Part shown: positions 46,988-59,342 of the stretch, in pieces | Layout: each line of letters begins with the position of its first letter | How positions within the stretch are numbered: the first letter of the stretch is position 1 | Assembly: GCA_947683425.1 (NCBI GenBank) | Contig: CANTUQ010000070.1 | Coordinates: forward strand, 7,767,501 to 7,831,500 | Reading direction: 5' to 3' | DNA from: Excoecaria cochinchinensis | Taxonomy: Eukaryota; Streptophyta; Magnoliopsida; Malpighiales; Euphorbiaceae | DNA: 64,000 nt | Program-made: the position numbers and the translations under genes | Notes under the pieces: model-generated | Seen by the model: the letters and a program-made list of their open reading frames with translations, nothing else | Told to the model about the DNA's origin: nothing | Database searches by the model: none

Positions 46988-48406
46988 TGGCATCAAGTTC
47001 TGAAAATCCTCCTGTGGCTACTCCATTTAAGGAAAGTCATTATGTCCACAGACCACCTATGTTCTGCGGAGATAATTATCCATTCTGAAAGGTAGTGATG
47101 CGATATTTTATTCAATCTCAAGACATGAATTGCTGGGAAATTATTGAAGAAGGATATCAAGCTCCAACAAAAATAGTTGAACAAACTGGAGGAACAAGCA
47201 TTACTGTTCAGAAAACCAAAAAGAGCTTACTGAAGAAGAAAAGAAAAAAGTTCAGCTGAACTCAAAAGCAATGAGTATTCTATTTTATTCTTTACATACT
47301 AATGAATTTAATAGAGTCTCTGGTTGTGATACAACAAAAGAAATTTGGGTCAAGCTTGAAGCCACGTATGATGGAACCCATAAAGTAAAGGGATCCAGAC
47401 TACATGTTCTAATGGTGGATTACGAAGCTTTCAAATGAAGCCAGAAGAGACTGTGGCTGAGGTAATTAACAGGTATGTTAAGTTAACAAATGAAATTAAA
47501 GCTCTTGGTCACAAACTTATTGAATAGAATAAAATTCCTAAACTTGTTAGGGGTCTAACTCCTAGATGGGAAGCTAAAGCTTTTATTCTATTAGATAAAA
47601 ATCCTAGTACTCTTAATTTTTATACTGTTTGTGGCTCACTTATTTCTCATGAGCTTTATATTAAGTCACAAGATGCTGAAAAAGAGAAAGAAAGGAAATT
47701 AAAAGCTCTTGCTCTCAAAGCTGAGTATGGGAGTGACTACTCCACTGGTGATGATGAGATGGCACTTATTACAAAGAAATTCTATAAGTTATACCGAAAA
47801 GGCAAGAAATTCAACAAGAGACAACAGTAGAAATTCTCTCACCAGAAAGCAGACAACAGTTCCAGATCTATTGGAGAAGTAGTTTGCTATAAGTGTAAAA
47901 AGCCTATACATATTAAATCTAAATGTCCAAATTTGAAGAAAAAGGTGAAAAAGTACAAGAAAAAGGCTATAAAAGCTACATGGAGCAACAGTGCAGATTC
48001 AAGCAACAGTGCAGAAGAATCAGACACAAATTCGGATGAACCTGGTTTAATGTCAGTTTCTGATCATGTGGAACAGCACGTCTCTGCTAAGACAGATAAG
48101 GAAAATCATACTGCTGATGAACAGAACAAGAGTCAAACAAAAAATGAAGATGACATAAATGAGGCAATGTGTTCTGACTCTGACTCGAGTTCTAATGCAA
48201 ATGGAGATGAATATGAAAACATGTTAATTTGCTTTGAAAAAGTTCATCATAAATATTGTATGCTTAAAACGAATCATATTGCATTAAGAAAACAGCATGA
48301 TGCCTTAAGACAAGAATTAAAGCATGTAAAGCAGAAAGAAATTGATGTGAAAAATGAATTTTCAAACTTAGAAAATAAATATATGATATTGCAAGAAAAA
48401 ATGTAA
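46988..48406 (+). pseudogene. SIRE gag, broken
   Basis: Starts MASSSENPPVATPFKESHYV, then RPPMFCGDNYPF followed at once by a stop (TGA, where Trp is expected). Other stops and frameshifts follow. Zinc knuckle CYKCKKPIHIKSKC (CX2CX4HX4C) at about 47887-47928. The 157-codon open stretch 47933-48406 is the Lys/Ser/Glu-rich gag tail with a predicted coiled coil. A second, decayed knuckle (CFDCSKKGHVSKM) lies near 48555. Confidence 0.8.
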
Positions 48407-48689
48407 AGGAAAGAAAGTTTGTTCATGTGTTGAGGAAGAAAATAAAAAATTGCATGCTAGCACATCCAAGTTTAATTATAAAAAGAAGCATGTTCATAAA
48501 AAGAAATATAAGAATAATTATTATATGAATAATTTTTCTAGCAATTGTCACCTGTTTTGACTGCAGTAAAAAAGGCCATGTGTCTAAAATGCTAGTTCTG
48601 GAAAACATATATGAGTTGTTAAAAATAATGTGCATGTTGTCGCTAACCCATAAGGACCCAAGAAAGATTAGATACCTAAATTAGTATAA

Positions 48690-51600
48690 TTTCCTTGCAG
48701 ATCTGCCTTAGGAGCTCCAGGTCAGAAAAATGGTACTTGGACAGTGGATGCTCTAGGCACATGACTGAGAACAGATCAAAGTTTACAACATTAACCATGA
48801 GAGATGGTAGAAAAGTCAGTTTTGGTGATAACAGAAAAGGAAAAATTATTAGAATAGGAACTATTGGTTCTAATCCTAAGATAGAGGATGTCTCACTTGT
48901 TGATGGATTAAAGTTCAATTTGTTGAGCATCAGTCAAATATGTGATAGAAACAGAAGAGTGATTTTTGAAAAAGATCACTGCAGAGTGGAAGATGTCGGA
49001 ACAGATTAGACAGTTTTGACAGGGTACAGATCTGGAAATATTTATCAAGTCAATATAGAAGAGTTTCAAGAAAGTGATCTAACGTGCTTGATAACACAAG
49101 AAAAATTAAGTGTATTTTGGCACAAGAAACTTGGTCACGCTAGCATTCATACTATGGAAAACTTGCTAGGAAAGCATTGGAGTTTTTACACTTAGACTTG
49201 TTTGGACCAATAAATCCTGCAAGTATTGGTGGAAAAGTTTATGTATTCGTTATTGTGGATGATTATACAAGGTATACTTGGACGTTATTTCTTGCTCACA
49301 AGAATGAAGCATTCAAGGCATTTGAAAAATTGAGTAAGAAATTCCAAAATGAGAAAGGGTATATGATTACAAGCATAAGGAATGATCATGGAGAAGAATT
49401 TGAAAATACAAATTTTGAGAAATATTGCAACAGTTCTGGAATTTATCATAGCTTCTCAGCTGCCAAAACACCTTAATAGAATGGGGTAGTAGAGAGGAAG
49501 AACATAGCACTTCAGGAAATGGCCAGAACAGTGATCAATGAAAATAATCTTCCAAAGTATTTCTGGGCAGAAGCAGTAAGCACTGCTTGTTATATTCTGA
49601 GCAGAACACTTGTCAGATCAGTTCCAAACAAGACTCCATATGAACTTTGGAAGAACAGAAAGCCAAACATCAGTTACTTTCAACCATTCGGCTGTAAGTG
49701 CTTTATTTTTAATAATAAGAGTAATCTAGGTAAATTTGATAAAAAATTTGATGAAGGTATTTTTCTTGGTTACTCTTTAAATAACATAGCATATAGAGTT
49801 TTTAATAGAAGAACCTTAGTAGTAGAAGAATCTATAAATGTGAAATTTGATTATGCTGACATCTACATTAGAGAAAGGAGTCTTTCTGATATTGATACAG
49901 ATGAAGAAGTGATTGAAATAAACAAAAAGACAGGAGAGAAAGATCATTCAGAAAAGTCATCAAATCGGCACGCAGATCAGGATGACAGATCTGGAAACTC
50001 ATCTGGTCAGTTAGAAGCAAATCAGCCAGTAGAAAGGCAAGATGTTCAACATGATGAAAACCAGACAAAACAATCAATGGAAAGATTAGCATATCAACAG
50101 AATATGCAACAACCAGCAAAATTGCCTAAGGACTGGAAGTTTCACAGATATCACCCAAAAGAAAACCTGCTAACAGAACCATCAGAAAGCATGATGACCA
50201 AAAGAGCAATGCGCAAATACTATGGTAATGTAGCTTTTATTTCTCAACTAGAACCCAAAAATTTTATTGATGCTCAAAATGATGAAAATTGGATTCTTGC
50301 TATACAAGAAGAATTAAATCAATTTGAGAGAAATAAAGTTTGGTATCTTGTTCCGAAACTTTCAAATCATTCTATTATTGGTACTAAATGGGTTTTTATA
50401 AAAAAAAGCTTGATGAACAAGAAAACGTTATAAGGAATAAGGCAAGATTAGTTGCTCAAGGCTACAATCAAGAAGAATGTATTGATTTCGATGAAACTTT
50501 TGCACCTGTAGCTAGATTAGAAGCAATAAGAATTTTGTATGCATATGCATGTTTCAAGAATTCAAACTCTATTAAATAGATGTTAAAAGTGCATTTTCAA
50601 ATGGATTCTTAAATGAAGAAGTTTATATAGCTCAACCCCCTGATTTTGAAAGTCCAGAACATCCAGAATATGTTTACAAACTCAAAAAGGCTTTATATAG
50701 TTTGAAACAAGCTCCTAGAGCTTGGTATGAAAGATTGAGTTGTTTTCTTCTTACCTACGGTTTTAATAGAGAAAAATTTGATAATATACTTTTTACAAAG
50801 CACAATTCATCTCATATTTTATTAGTGCAAATTTATGTTGATGACATTATTTTTGGTTCTACTAATGTTTTTATATGCAAAGATTTTGAGTCTATTATGA
50901 AGCAGGAATTTGAAATGAGTTTAATGGGAGAGCTCACGTTTTTTTTTGGGATTGCAAATTAAACAATACAAAAGTGGAATTTTCATAAGTCAAGTGAAGT
51001 ATACAAATGAGCTTATTAAGAAGTTCAAAATGGCAGAAGCAAAGTCTGCCAGTACACATATGAGTCCCTCAATCAAGCTGAAAAATGATGAGAAAGGCAA
51101 GAGTGTTGATGAGAAAATGTATAGAGGCATGATCAGATCATTGCTTTACTTGACAGCAAGTAGACCAGATATTCACTTCAGTGTGTATCCGTGTGCTAGG
51201 TTCCAATCTGCTCCAAAAGAGTCATATTTGTCTGCAGTAAAGAGCATTCTACGTTACTTAGTTGGAACTCCAGAATTGGGGTTATGGTACTTAAAGAATG
51301 GTTCTCTGGATCTAATTGGCTATTCTGATGCAGACTATGCTGGATGCAAAATTGACAGGAAGAGCACTTCTGGTGCATATCATTTTCTTGGGAATTTACT
51401 AATTACTTGGTCCAGCAGAAAACAAAATTTAGTGGCTCTATCTATAATAGAAGCAGAATACATTGCAGCTGGAGGAAGTGTTGCACAAGTATTGTGGATC
51501 AGATAACAATTAAAGGATTATGGAATCAAATTTGATCATGTTCTAATATTCTGTGATAACACTAGTACAATCAATCTTATAAAAAATCCAATTCTGCATT

Positions 51601-51735
51601 CTAGAACCAAACACATAAAAATCAGACACCACTTTATTAGAGATTATGTTTAATGTGGTGATATTGTGCTAGAATTCGTTCCTACAGAACAACAGTTAGC
51701 TGATATCTTCACCAAACCTCTAAAAGAAGAATAAA
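48690..51735 (+). pseudogene. SIRE protease-integrase-RT-RNase H, broken
   Basis: Protease WYLDSGCSRHMT near 48730. Integrase: FWHKKLGHASIH near 49117, LHLDLFGPIN near 49185, RNDHGEEF near 49377, and QNGVVERKN after a stop near 49476. RT: GTKWVF near 50382, then a frameshift to KARLVAQGYNQEE near 50440, MDVKSAFSNG near 50580, intact YVDD in LVQIYVDDIIFG near 50825. RNase H: YSDADYAGCKIDRKSTSG near 51320, ending QQLADIFTKPLKEE near 51700. At least five stops or frameshifts; not functional, though several domains are individually open. Confidence 0.9.
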
Positions 51736-52293
51736 TCTGTCAAATTAGAAGAAAGTTGGGCATGGGTACTGCTATAGAGTAAGTTCTTTAATGAAGTAAC
51801 CTTCTATTTTATTTACTCAGAAATATACGTGTTTTAATTTTGTTTTATTATTAAAGTAATATTTTCGTGCTATTTGGCCTGTTATGATACATGTTGATTT
51901 GATTTTTGCGGGTTCAATTTTAAAAAGTCATGAAAAGACAAAATAGTCCTTTATGTTCTCTCTCTCTTTATTTGTTTTTTTAAAAAAAAAACTGTCAAGG
52001 GCAAAAAGAAAATTTTATTTTATTTAAGAAAAAAATTTTCCCGCTTAAAATCCAGTTCCTGCATTTTATCCTGTATGTTTATGCAAACTTTCAGCAAAAA
52101 GGGTGGGAACAGTTGTATCCTTTTGAAAGATTTCGTGTTTATCTTCTTGGGAAAGGAAACTGCTCTTAAATGAGCTGTCCTTTCATATCTCTTCTCATAA
52201 ATCAAAAAGATTTGTTTTTCTCTCTCTTTGACTTTCTCTTCAACCATTATTCCTTCTTTTGTTTTTTCATCTTCGGTCTTTCTTCCCCAAAAT
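51736..52293 (+). other. SIRE 3' untranslated zone, truncated
   Basis: T-rich sequence after RNase H with no recognised ORF. It should lead to a PPT and 3' LTR, but at 52294 the sequence switches to a Tat LTR. Confidence 0.55.
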
Positions 52294-52783
52294 CTTCTCA
52301 TTTATTCGTGCCTTGCTTAAGTTTACAATTGAGTTTTGAATTTATTAGTTCGCTCTCTCTCCACACAATGCAAGTTTGGTTAAAGCACAATTTATTCATT
52401 CAAGAGCATAAAATAAAGTAGCATTAAAGCGTAAAATAAATTTACAATAATACTAGGAGCGGAATACAACTCTCATTTATAAATGTGCGATACATGCATA
52501 AAACGGGTTATTCATTTATTTTGAGGACTTTGGTCCCCGCATGTGTTTATTATGGAAAACCATTTTTATGTGATAATTTTATTGGGTAAAAATAGGACAT
52601 TGGTCCAAGTTTTATTTAGCAAACATTCTATTTAGTAGAAAACATTTGTGTGGTGGTTCTTTTAAACACGGTCGAAAAATCATTTATTATTACAAACCGC
52701 AAATACATACAATAATAATTACATATTTCTAAATAAATAAATAAATGAATACATAAATAAATAACTAAATTCTAACAATAATG

Positions 52784-52820
<37 letters not shown>

Positions 52821-52968
52821 ATAAAATTAAATAATCACAAATCAATTAAATAATGACATCAACATAAAATTAACACAAATTAGACAATAATAATAATAAT
52901 AATATCAATGATAATAATAATAATAATATTAACATAATAATATTAAATAAATATAAATAATAACAATA

Positions 52969-53020
<52 letters not shown>

Positions 53021-53082
53021 CAGAATAATGAATAAATATAATAATAATATTATAATGATAATAATAATAATAATAACAGAAA

Positions 53083-53113
<31 letters not shown>

Positions 53114-54096
53114 TAAATAAATAATAATATTAATTAATATTAATTAATAATATATTAAAATAAATTAATATAAAATAGGCTCACCGGATTTAGGTCGCCG
53201 GAGATTGGCCGGAGCGACGGTTGATGGCACCGCCAACACCGGACGGTAGATCGCCTCGTCGGGAGTCCAAATCCGGTGTCCACGCGCCGATCGGAGGTCT
53301 ACCGTCGCCGGAAAACGCGATAAAGCGGTCCGGGTCCTTCTCCCTCACGCGCCGGTTGGCGGAGTCCGATGGAGAAGCGGCGGCGACGACCGGGTGCGCC
53401 CGGATGTGGTGGTCCTTCCGGTGGGGCGCGTGCCTGAATCCGGCGTCGGAGGTGGCCGGCGGAGGCGACGCCTTCTCCCTCTCTCCTTTCTCCTTTTTCT
53501 TCTCTCCGGTCCGGCGTTGGGTTCCTGGGTCTGCTCTTCCTCTCTTCTTTCCTTTCTTTTCTTTCCTTTTTCTTTCTTTTCCTTTTTTCTTTCTTTTGCT
53601 TGGCTTTTCCTCTCTTTGATCTGCCGACCCCCTTTAATTTTCTTCATCTTCTTCTTTTTATACACCCTCAAATTTAGGGTTAAGGGTACAATGGTCACTT
53701 CCTACTTAATTCCCTCCTTTTCTCCTTTTCTTAATTTTAATTAATTTAATTCTAATAACACACATACATACTAATTTAATCAAACATCATACATATTAAT
53801 TAAACATTACACACATTAATTAATCTACTTAATATATAATTTATCTAATTAATTAAACATTTTACATTTTAACTAATTAATTAACTAATTAATCTTTAAT
53901 TTTACATGCATTTTAATTAATACAATAATATTAACTAATTAACTAATTAATTAACAAACAACATCAACTAATTAAATTTTACACATACACATATTTATAT
54001 ATTATCACATATATTATTATTTTTTTTTCGGAGGGAATTATCAAGGATCCAAAATTACCATTGCCATTAAACCCGACTCGGGACCCGGTGTCTACA
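52294..54096 (-). repeat. 3' LTR of the minus-strand Tat element, end-truncated
   Basis: Minus strand starts TGTAGACACCGGGTCCCGAG at 54096. Its left part 52294-53627 is nearly identical to 59654-60974 in the other LTR. It contains (AAT)n-rich DNA (52740-53180), a GC-rich block (53195-53480) and a pyrimidine tract (53480-53610). ORFs of 116-132 codons through the GC block recur in both LTRs and are LTR sequence, not genes. Confidence 0.85.
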
Positions 54097-54114
54097 GTTG
54101 CCCCCAATTTTGGC
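54097..54114 (-). other. polypurine tract of the Tat element
   Basis: On the minus strand GCCAAAATTGGGGGCAAC ends directly at the LTR start TGTAGACACC. A G-rich purine tract of this kind precedes the 3' LTR in gypsy elements. Confidence 0.7.
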
Positions 54115-54308
54115 AAAACTAGTGGTAGACACCTAGGTGAGCCAAAATTCAAAGGAGAGAGAGAGAGATGCAGAGACACCTACCTGAGGCGGCTGTCTTC
54201 TTGAATCGAGTGCTGTTGTTGTGATTGCAGAAGCGGCAGTGCCGTGATCGTGCTAACCCTCCATGGAGTGGTAGTGCCGTCATCGTGCTAGCCGTTCTGT
54301 TGAGTGGC

Positions 54309-55825
54309 GCCCCCTGAGAGGTCTTTGGTTGAGATCTGCCCCCTGAGAGGTCTTGGGTTGATTATGTGCCCCCTGAGAGGTCTTGGGTTGAGAACTGCCC
54401 CCTGAGGGGTCTTTGGTTGAGATCTGCCCCCTGAGAGGTCTTGGGTTGATTGTGTGCCCCCTGAGAGGTCTTTGGTTGAGATCTGCCCCCTGAGAGGTCT
54501 TTGGTTGATTGTCTGCCCCCTGAGAGGTCTTTGGTTGAGATCTGCCCCCTGAGAGGTCTTGGGTTGATTATCTGCCCCCTGAGAGGTCTTTGATTTGATT
54601 ATGTGCCCCCTGAGAGGTCTTGGGTTGAGAACTGCCCCCTGAGAGGTCTTTGGTTGAGATCTGCCCCCTGAGAGGTCTTGGGTTGATTGTGTGCCCCCTG
54701 AGAGGTCTTTGGTTGAGATCTGCCCCCTGAGAGGTCTTTGGTTGATTGTCTGCCCCCTGAGAGGTCTTTGGTTGATTATCTGCCCCCTGAGAGGTCTTTG
54801 GTTGATTATCTGCCCCCTGAGAGGTCTTTGATTTGATTATATGTCCCCTGAGAGGTCTTTGGTTGAGATCTGCCCCCTGAGAGGTCTTGGATTTGATTGT
54901 GTGCCCCCTGAGAGGTCTTTGGTTGAGATATGCCCCCTAAGAGGTCTTGGATTTGATTGTGTGCCCCCTGAGAGGTCTTTGGTTGAGAACTTCCCCCTGA
55001 GAGGTCTTGGGTTGATTATCTGCCCCCTGAGAGGTCTTTGGTTGATTGTCTGCCCCCTGAGAGGTCTTTGGTTGATTATCTGCCCCCTGAGAGGTCTTGG
55101 GTTGAGAACTGCCCCCTGAGAGGTCTTTGGTTGAGATCTGCCCCCTGAGAGGTCTTGGGTTGATTGTGTGCCCCCTGAGAGGTCTTTGGTTGAGATCTGC
55201 CCCCTGAGAGGTCTTGGGTTGATTGTGTGCCCCCTGAGAGGTCTTTGGTTGAGATCTGCCCCCTGAGAGGTCTTTGGTTGATTGTCTGCCCCCTGAGAGG
55301 TCTTTGGTTGAGATCTGCCCCCTGAGAGGTCTTGGGTTGATTATCTGCCCCCTGAGAGGTCTTTGATTTGATTATGTGCCCCCTGAGAGGTCTTGGGTTG
55401 AGAACTGCCCCCTGAGAGGTCTTTGGTTGAGATCTGCCCCCTGAGAGGTCTTGGGTTGATTGTGTGCCCCCTGAGAGGTCTTTGGTTGAGATCTGCCCCC
55501 TGAGAGGTCTTTGGTTGATTGTCTGCCCCTGAGAGGTCTTTGGTTGATTATCTGCCCCCTGAGAGGTCTTTGATTTGATTATGTGCCCCCTGAGAGGTCT
55601 TTGGTTGAGATCTGCCCCCTGAGAGGTCTTGGATTTGATTGTGTGCCCCCTGAGAGGTCTTTGGTTGAGATCTGCCCCCTGAGAGGTCTTGGATTTGATT
55701 GTGTGCCCCCTGAGAGGTCTTTGGTTGAGAACTGCCCCCTGAGAGGTCTTGGGTTGATTATCTGCCCCCTGAGAGGTCTTGGGTTTGATTATGTGCCCCC
55801 TGAGAGGCCTTGGATTTGATTATGA
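54309..55825 (-). repeat. 29-31-bp minisatellite, about 51 copies, in the Tat 3' UTR
   Basis: Core on the plus strand is TGCCCCCTGAGAGGTCTT followed by a variable tail: GGTTGAGATC, GGTTGAGAAC, GGTTGATTGTG/C, GGTTGATTATC or GATTTGATTATG. Tail types recur in a fixed order, giving higher-order units of about 7-10 monomers (roughly 210-300 bp). One monomer near 55525 lacks a C. Apparent ORFs (for example PPERSLVEICPLRGLGFD) arise only from the periodicity. Tandem arrays just before the 3' LTR are known in Tat/Ogre elements. Confidence 0.95.
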
Positions 55826-58800
55826 TTGATGTTTGGAATGATGTCGTCACTCGGTTTCTGCCGTTGTCCGCATCGAGTCCCTTTTTCTGCAAGACTTAGA
55901 AAGGCAAATATGCAGGAAAAAATAAATGAGCATGCAAGTGAAATGCATGTGTATGCAGCAATGCAGCATGAAAATTCATCTAAGTAGATTTGAAGGCGAC
56001 AGCCGATTTGGTTGCAACTTGCAGTAAGATCAGTGCCTTCTGGAATTGCCTTTGAATTTCATGCTCTTTGGGGATCATGAGGTTCTCCTCTGAAACCTGT
56101 AGTCATTATTTTAAGGTAGTGCGTCCCTTGTGGATTTTCACACTATCTTTTCTTAGCGGGAAATGCGTCCTTTCGGATTTTCACATAACCCTGTGCCTTA
56201 TTTTTGCCTGGAAGGAATCCAACCCAATCCAGCGGCTCTTTTTTTTATTTTTTTTTCTTTTTTTTTTTTAGGACAGACTGCCTGTTTTCAGGTTTTCACC
56301 CTGCCCTTTGGCCTAATTTTTGCTTAGAGCGCCAATTACGGTTTTCATCTCTAACGGCCTTTTTTCTCTTTTTTTTCTTATTTGTTTTTTTTTCTTTTTC
56401 TCTTTTTTTTTTCTTTTGTACATAAGATGAACTATTCTGGTTACATCAATACCATTGCATAAATGCACATATTTCAATTTGATTTCATAATATATGATCA
56501 TTATTTGACATTAATCTCAAGATACAAAACCTCATCTAATCTCGGGATGGATCTTGAAAGCATCAAACTCCTGTTATCAATCTGCTCTCTTTTTGATTCT
56601 CATGATTGAATATTTTCTCTGTACTCTCATTTAATCTTTTGAATGCAAATTCTAGAAGCAACGTCGGAGACGAGACTTAACTCGAATGCATGAATGCACT
56701 CATGGCTTCTCGCTTGAAGCTCAAGAAACACCATAGGCCTCTTCTTACGTACCAAACCTTATTAAAAGGTCATCTCCGCTAATTGGATAAGACTGAACCT
56801 AGAATCAAAAGGTCTTACTTTGGTTGTAATGTTAGGCTTGGGTAGATGGCTGTCAAAGAAAGATCAGGTCGCTAGAGAAAAATGGCCGCGATATTCACTC
56901 GGCTGATGGATGAACCGTTCTCAGCTCAGTTGTATATACAAAGGATTTTTTTTTTTTGGACTCGATAACATTCTAGCTCCTTAAGATCAAAAAGGGCAAT
57001 CATTGAAACTAGTCAAATGGTCACCATTTTGAGCTCTCTTTTTTATTCTTCTTTTTTTTTTTCTTTTCGTTTTCTTTGCTTTTTTTTTTCTTTTTTTTTT
57101 CATTTTTTCTTTTTGAATTTTTCATTTTTCTTTTTTTTCTTTTTGCTTTCGCTTCCTCTTTTTTTTTTTTTTTGAGCTCATGCCTTTCATGCATGACTAA
57201 TCCCTCTTTTCAAAGTCTGAACTTGCTGTTATTAAGGCAAAAAATTTTTTTAATAGTCCAAAGAATTGTTCAAATGTACATCCATCAGTTTTAGAGCGGC
57301 CACTCTTCTAAGGGGAAGCCAAAATTATTTTAGGCGAGGGGGTAGTTTTAATGTGTATAACAACAAAATTGGTACGCATTCAGCATACCTGCATAAAGGC
57401 TCAATGGGCTAGCAAGCAATTGTAGAATAAGAGTAGGAAATAGTCATTTAGAGAGCTATACAAAGAATGATGCCTAAATCATTTTCCAGGTTCTGTCTTA
57501 TCCAGAGATCGCTTCGACGGGTAATCAGAAAGTTTCTAGTGCTCTTAGTGAGTTTTCATCCAATCTCCTAATTGCAACTAGTTTTTTTTTATTTCTTTTT
57601 ATTTTCTCTCTGACTCTCTCTCTCTTCAGGAGTTATATCAGATGCTATCAAAATTTTCTTTGGATTTTCCAAAGTTCCAAGATTAAATGTAGTAGTATTG
57701 ATTGAATTAATGTTCAAAATGAATGAATGTATCATGATCATAAGAAATGAAATCATTAGAAATAATATACAGATACACAAAAACATTGTTCATCTGTCAT
57801 CAGCTTTTATTTCACCTTCTTCTCTGGGTCTACAATTTCTTTATTGTTGATAAGATCTTGATTTCAGTCCATCAGAATTTAGCATTGATCCGTTAACTGG
57901 CCAGCGTTGGTAGGCTGCTATGTCCTCAATCTCATCTTCTTCCACAGAATCCTTCTCGGGTTTATGAACTCTTGCCCTTCTTGGCTCAATAAATGTCGCA
58001 GCTCCATGCTCATTGACAGGTTGACAGTAGAATTGCCAATAAAAAGAGCCTCTCCACCAGCAGGTGGTTCGGCTTGCCCCCAGCATGGGCTATTTGTTGT
58101 TGTGGATCAACAAGTGGTTCGGCTTGCCCCCAGCATAGGCTATCGGTTGTTGTGGATCAACAGATGGTTGTGGAATAGTAGGTGCTCGTGAATCATGAGG
58201 ATGAGGTACTAGATGCTGAGAATGGCTCGTGATCCCAATCAAGCACTAATTCGAGCAATCCAAAGGGTGAGTCTGTCCTTACTAATCGACCGTCAGGGTC
58301 TCTAATCCATTTGGATGAATTTATGATGGCTGAAAATTTAAATTGTTAGTATTATGCGTGTATGATAATATACGATGCATGATCGTGAATTGTGCGGATG
58401 GAGTGAAAAAATCAATAAATTGCAATTATGCGATGCAATGCATGAAAAAGTTATATACATGATGGTATATGCACATGGAAAATAATATGTAGGCAAAGGA
58501 ATATATACATAAAATGAAATGCGTTTTCTCTTTTTTATTATTATTTTCGATTTTTTTTTCTTTTTTTCTTCTGTTTTTTTTTTGACATGAATGACGTGTA
58601 ATGTATGTGCATGTTGTGCAGTATTCACAGCCACATGCAAGCAGGTATATCCTTCCAACCTTATTTTTTCCACACACGAGGTCGCGCAGTCTCTTTCCTA
58701 GGTGGGGTTTATCCAAGGGTTAACAGGGAACCCAATGGACGCGTATAGTGCACGGTGAAAAACCGGCAGCTTAACAACTCTTAATTTAAAGCACATGCGC

Positions 58801-59320
58801 GTGGATGTTTGGCCATCATATATTTAAACAATTCGATTAAATCAAGATAAGCCCATCGGGGTATGAAAGCCTTTGATGAAAATCATCTAATTCAATTGAT
58901 TTTGTTCAGTACATGACGGCCCAAATAGCAAGCACGATATTATGGTACATGTCACCTAGGGGAGATTTCTATTGCCATTACATGAGCTTTGGTCAAAAGG
59001 TGGTGTTACTTTGGGGCTACCCAAGCATGATCCCTGCCGACGGGTCTAGCTCATCACGAGCATAACGACCGATCGGGTCACCATTTTATATACCACGATG
59101 GTACGTGGCTTGGGCTGGTGATTATCCTTAACACTTCCCCAAATTGAGTGAAAATGAGGAGGTGCTTCAGGAACGCACCGGGGCTAATTGAGGGACCAAA
59201 CTATCATATTCTAAAGCTCTAATGCGATGTAATGCAGTTTTGAGAGAAGAGCGAAATTTATAAACTAAAACTAAATTGTAAATTTTAACCAAGGTACTTT
59301 CGAATCGAAGTCTCAAATAC
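55826..59320 (-). other. interior of the minus-strand Tat element
   Basis: No intact gene. Weak coding-like stretch on the minus strand at about 58330-57841 (KWIRDPDGRLVRTDSPFGLL; IPQPSVDPQQPIAYAGGKP; EPRRARVHKPEKDSVEEDE), perhaps a gag-like remnant; it includes a 52-bp duplication (58069-58170, GGTTCGGCTTGCCCCCAGC units). Several T-rich tracts (56235-56260, 56357-56415, 57048-57172) are purine runs on the sense strand. I cannot assign a function. Confidence 0.45.
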
Positions 59321-59339
59321 GTCCCCAGTGGAGTCGCCA
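59321..59339 (-). other. primer binding site of the minus-strand Tat element
   Basis: Minus strand TGGCGACTCCACTGGGGAC, three bases after the LTR end CGCGCGTCA. The same sequence serves the plus-strand Tat element at 63887-63905. Confidence 0.85.
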
Positions 59340-59342
59340 CTG

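Larger units (their letters stand above)
45573..52293 (+). mobile_element. SIRE-type Ty1/copia retrotransposon, decayed, 3' end missing
   Basis: Order: putative 5' LTR (45573-46927), PBS, gag with long charged tail, protease, integrase, RT, RNase H, then a long 3' untranslated zone. Gag and integrase wording (RPPMFCGDNYPF, LDLFGPINPASIGG, SAFSNGFLNEEVYIAQPP) fits the SIRE/Maximus lineage. It ends abruptly at 52293, where Tat LTR sequence begins. No 3' LTR is in the window. Confidence 0.8.

Noticed and set aside
53221..53744. 116-132-codon ORFs on both strands, repeated at 60568-61079
   Set aside because: They lie in GC-rich LTR sequence present in both LTRs; composition-biased (Arg/Ser or Phe/Leu runs) and without domains.
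54841..55819. Open frames through the minisatellite (repeated PLRGLGFDCVPPERS text)
   Set aside because: They follow from a repeat lacking stops in some frames; no start context, domain or non-repeat sequence supports a protein.
54309..55825. CRISPR-like regular repeats
   Set aside because: Units are contiguous with no unique spacers, in a eukaryotic retrotransposon; it is a minisatellite.
56204..57294. Phe-rich ORFs in T-rich tracts
   Set aside because: Poly-T low complexity inside the Tat interior; antisense to the element.
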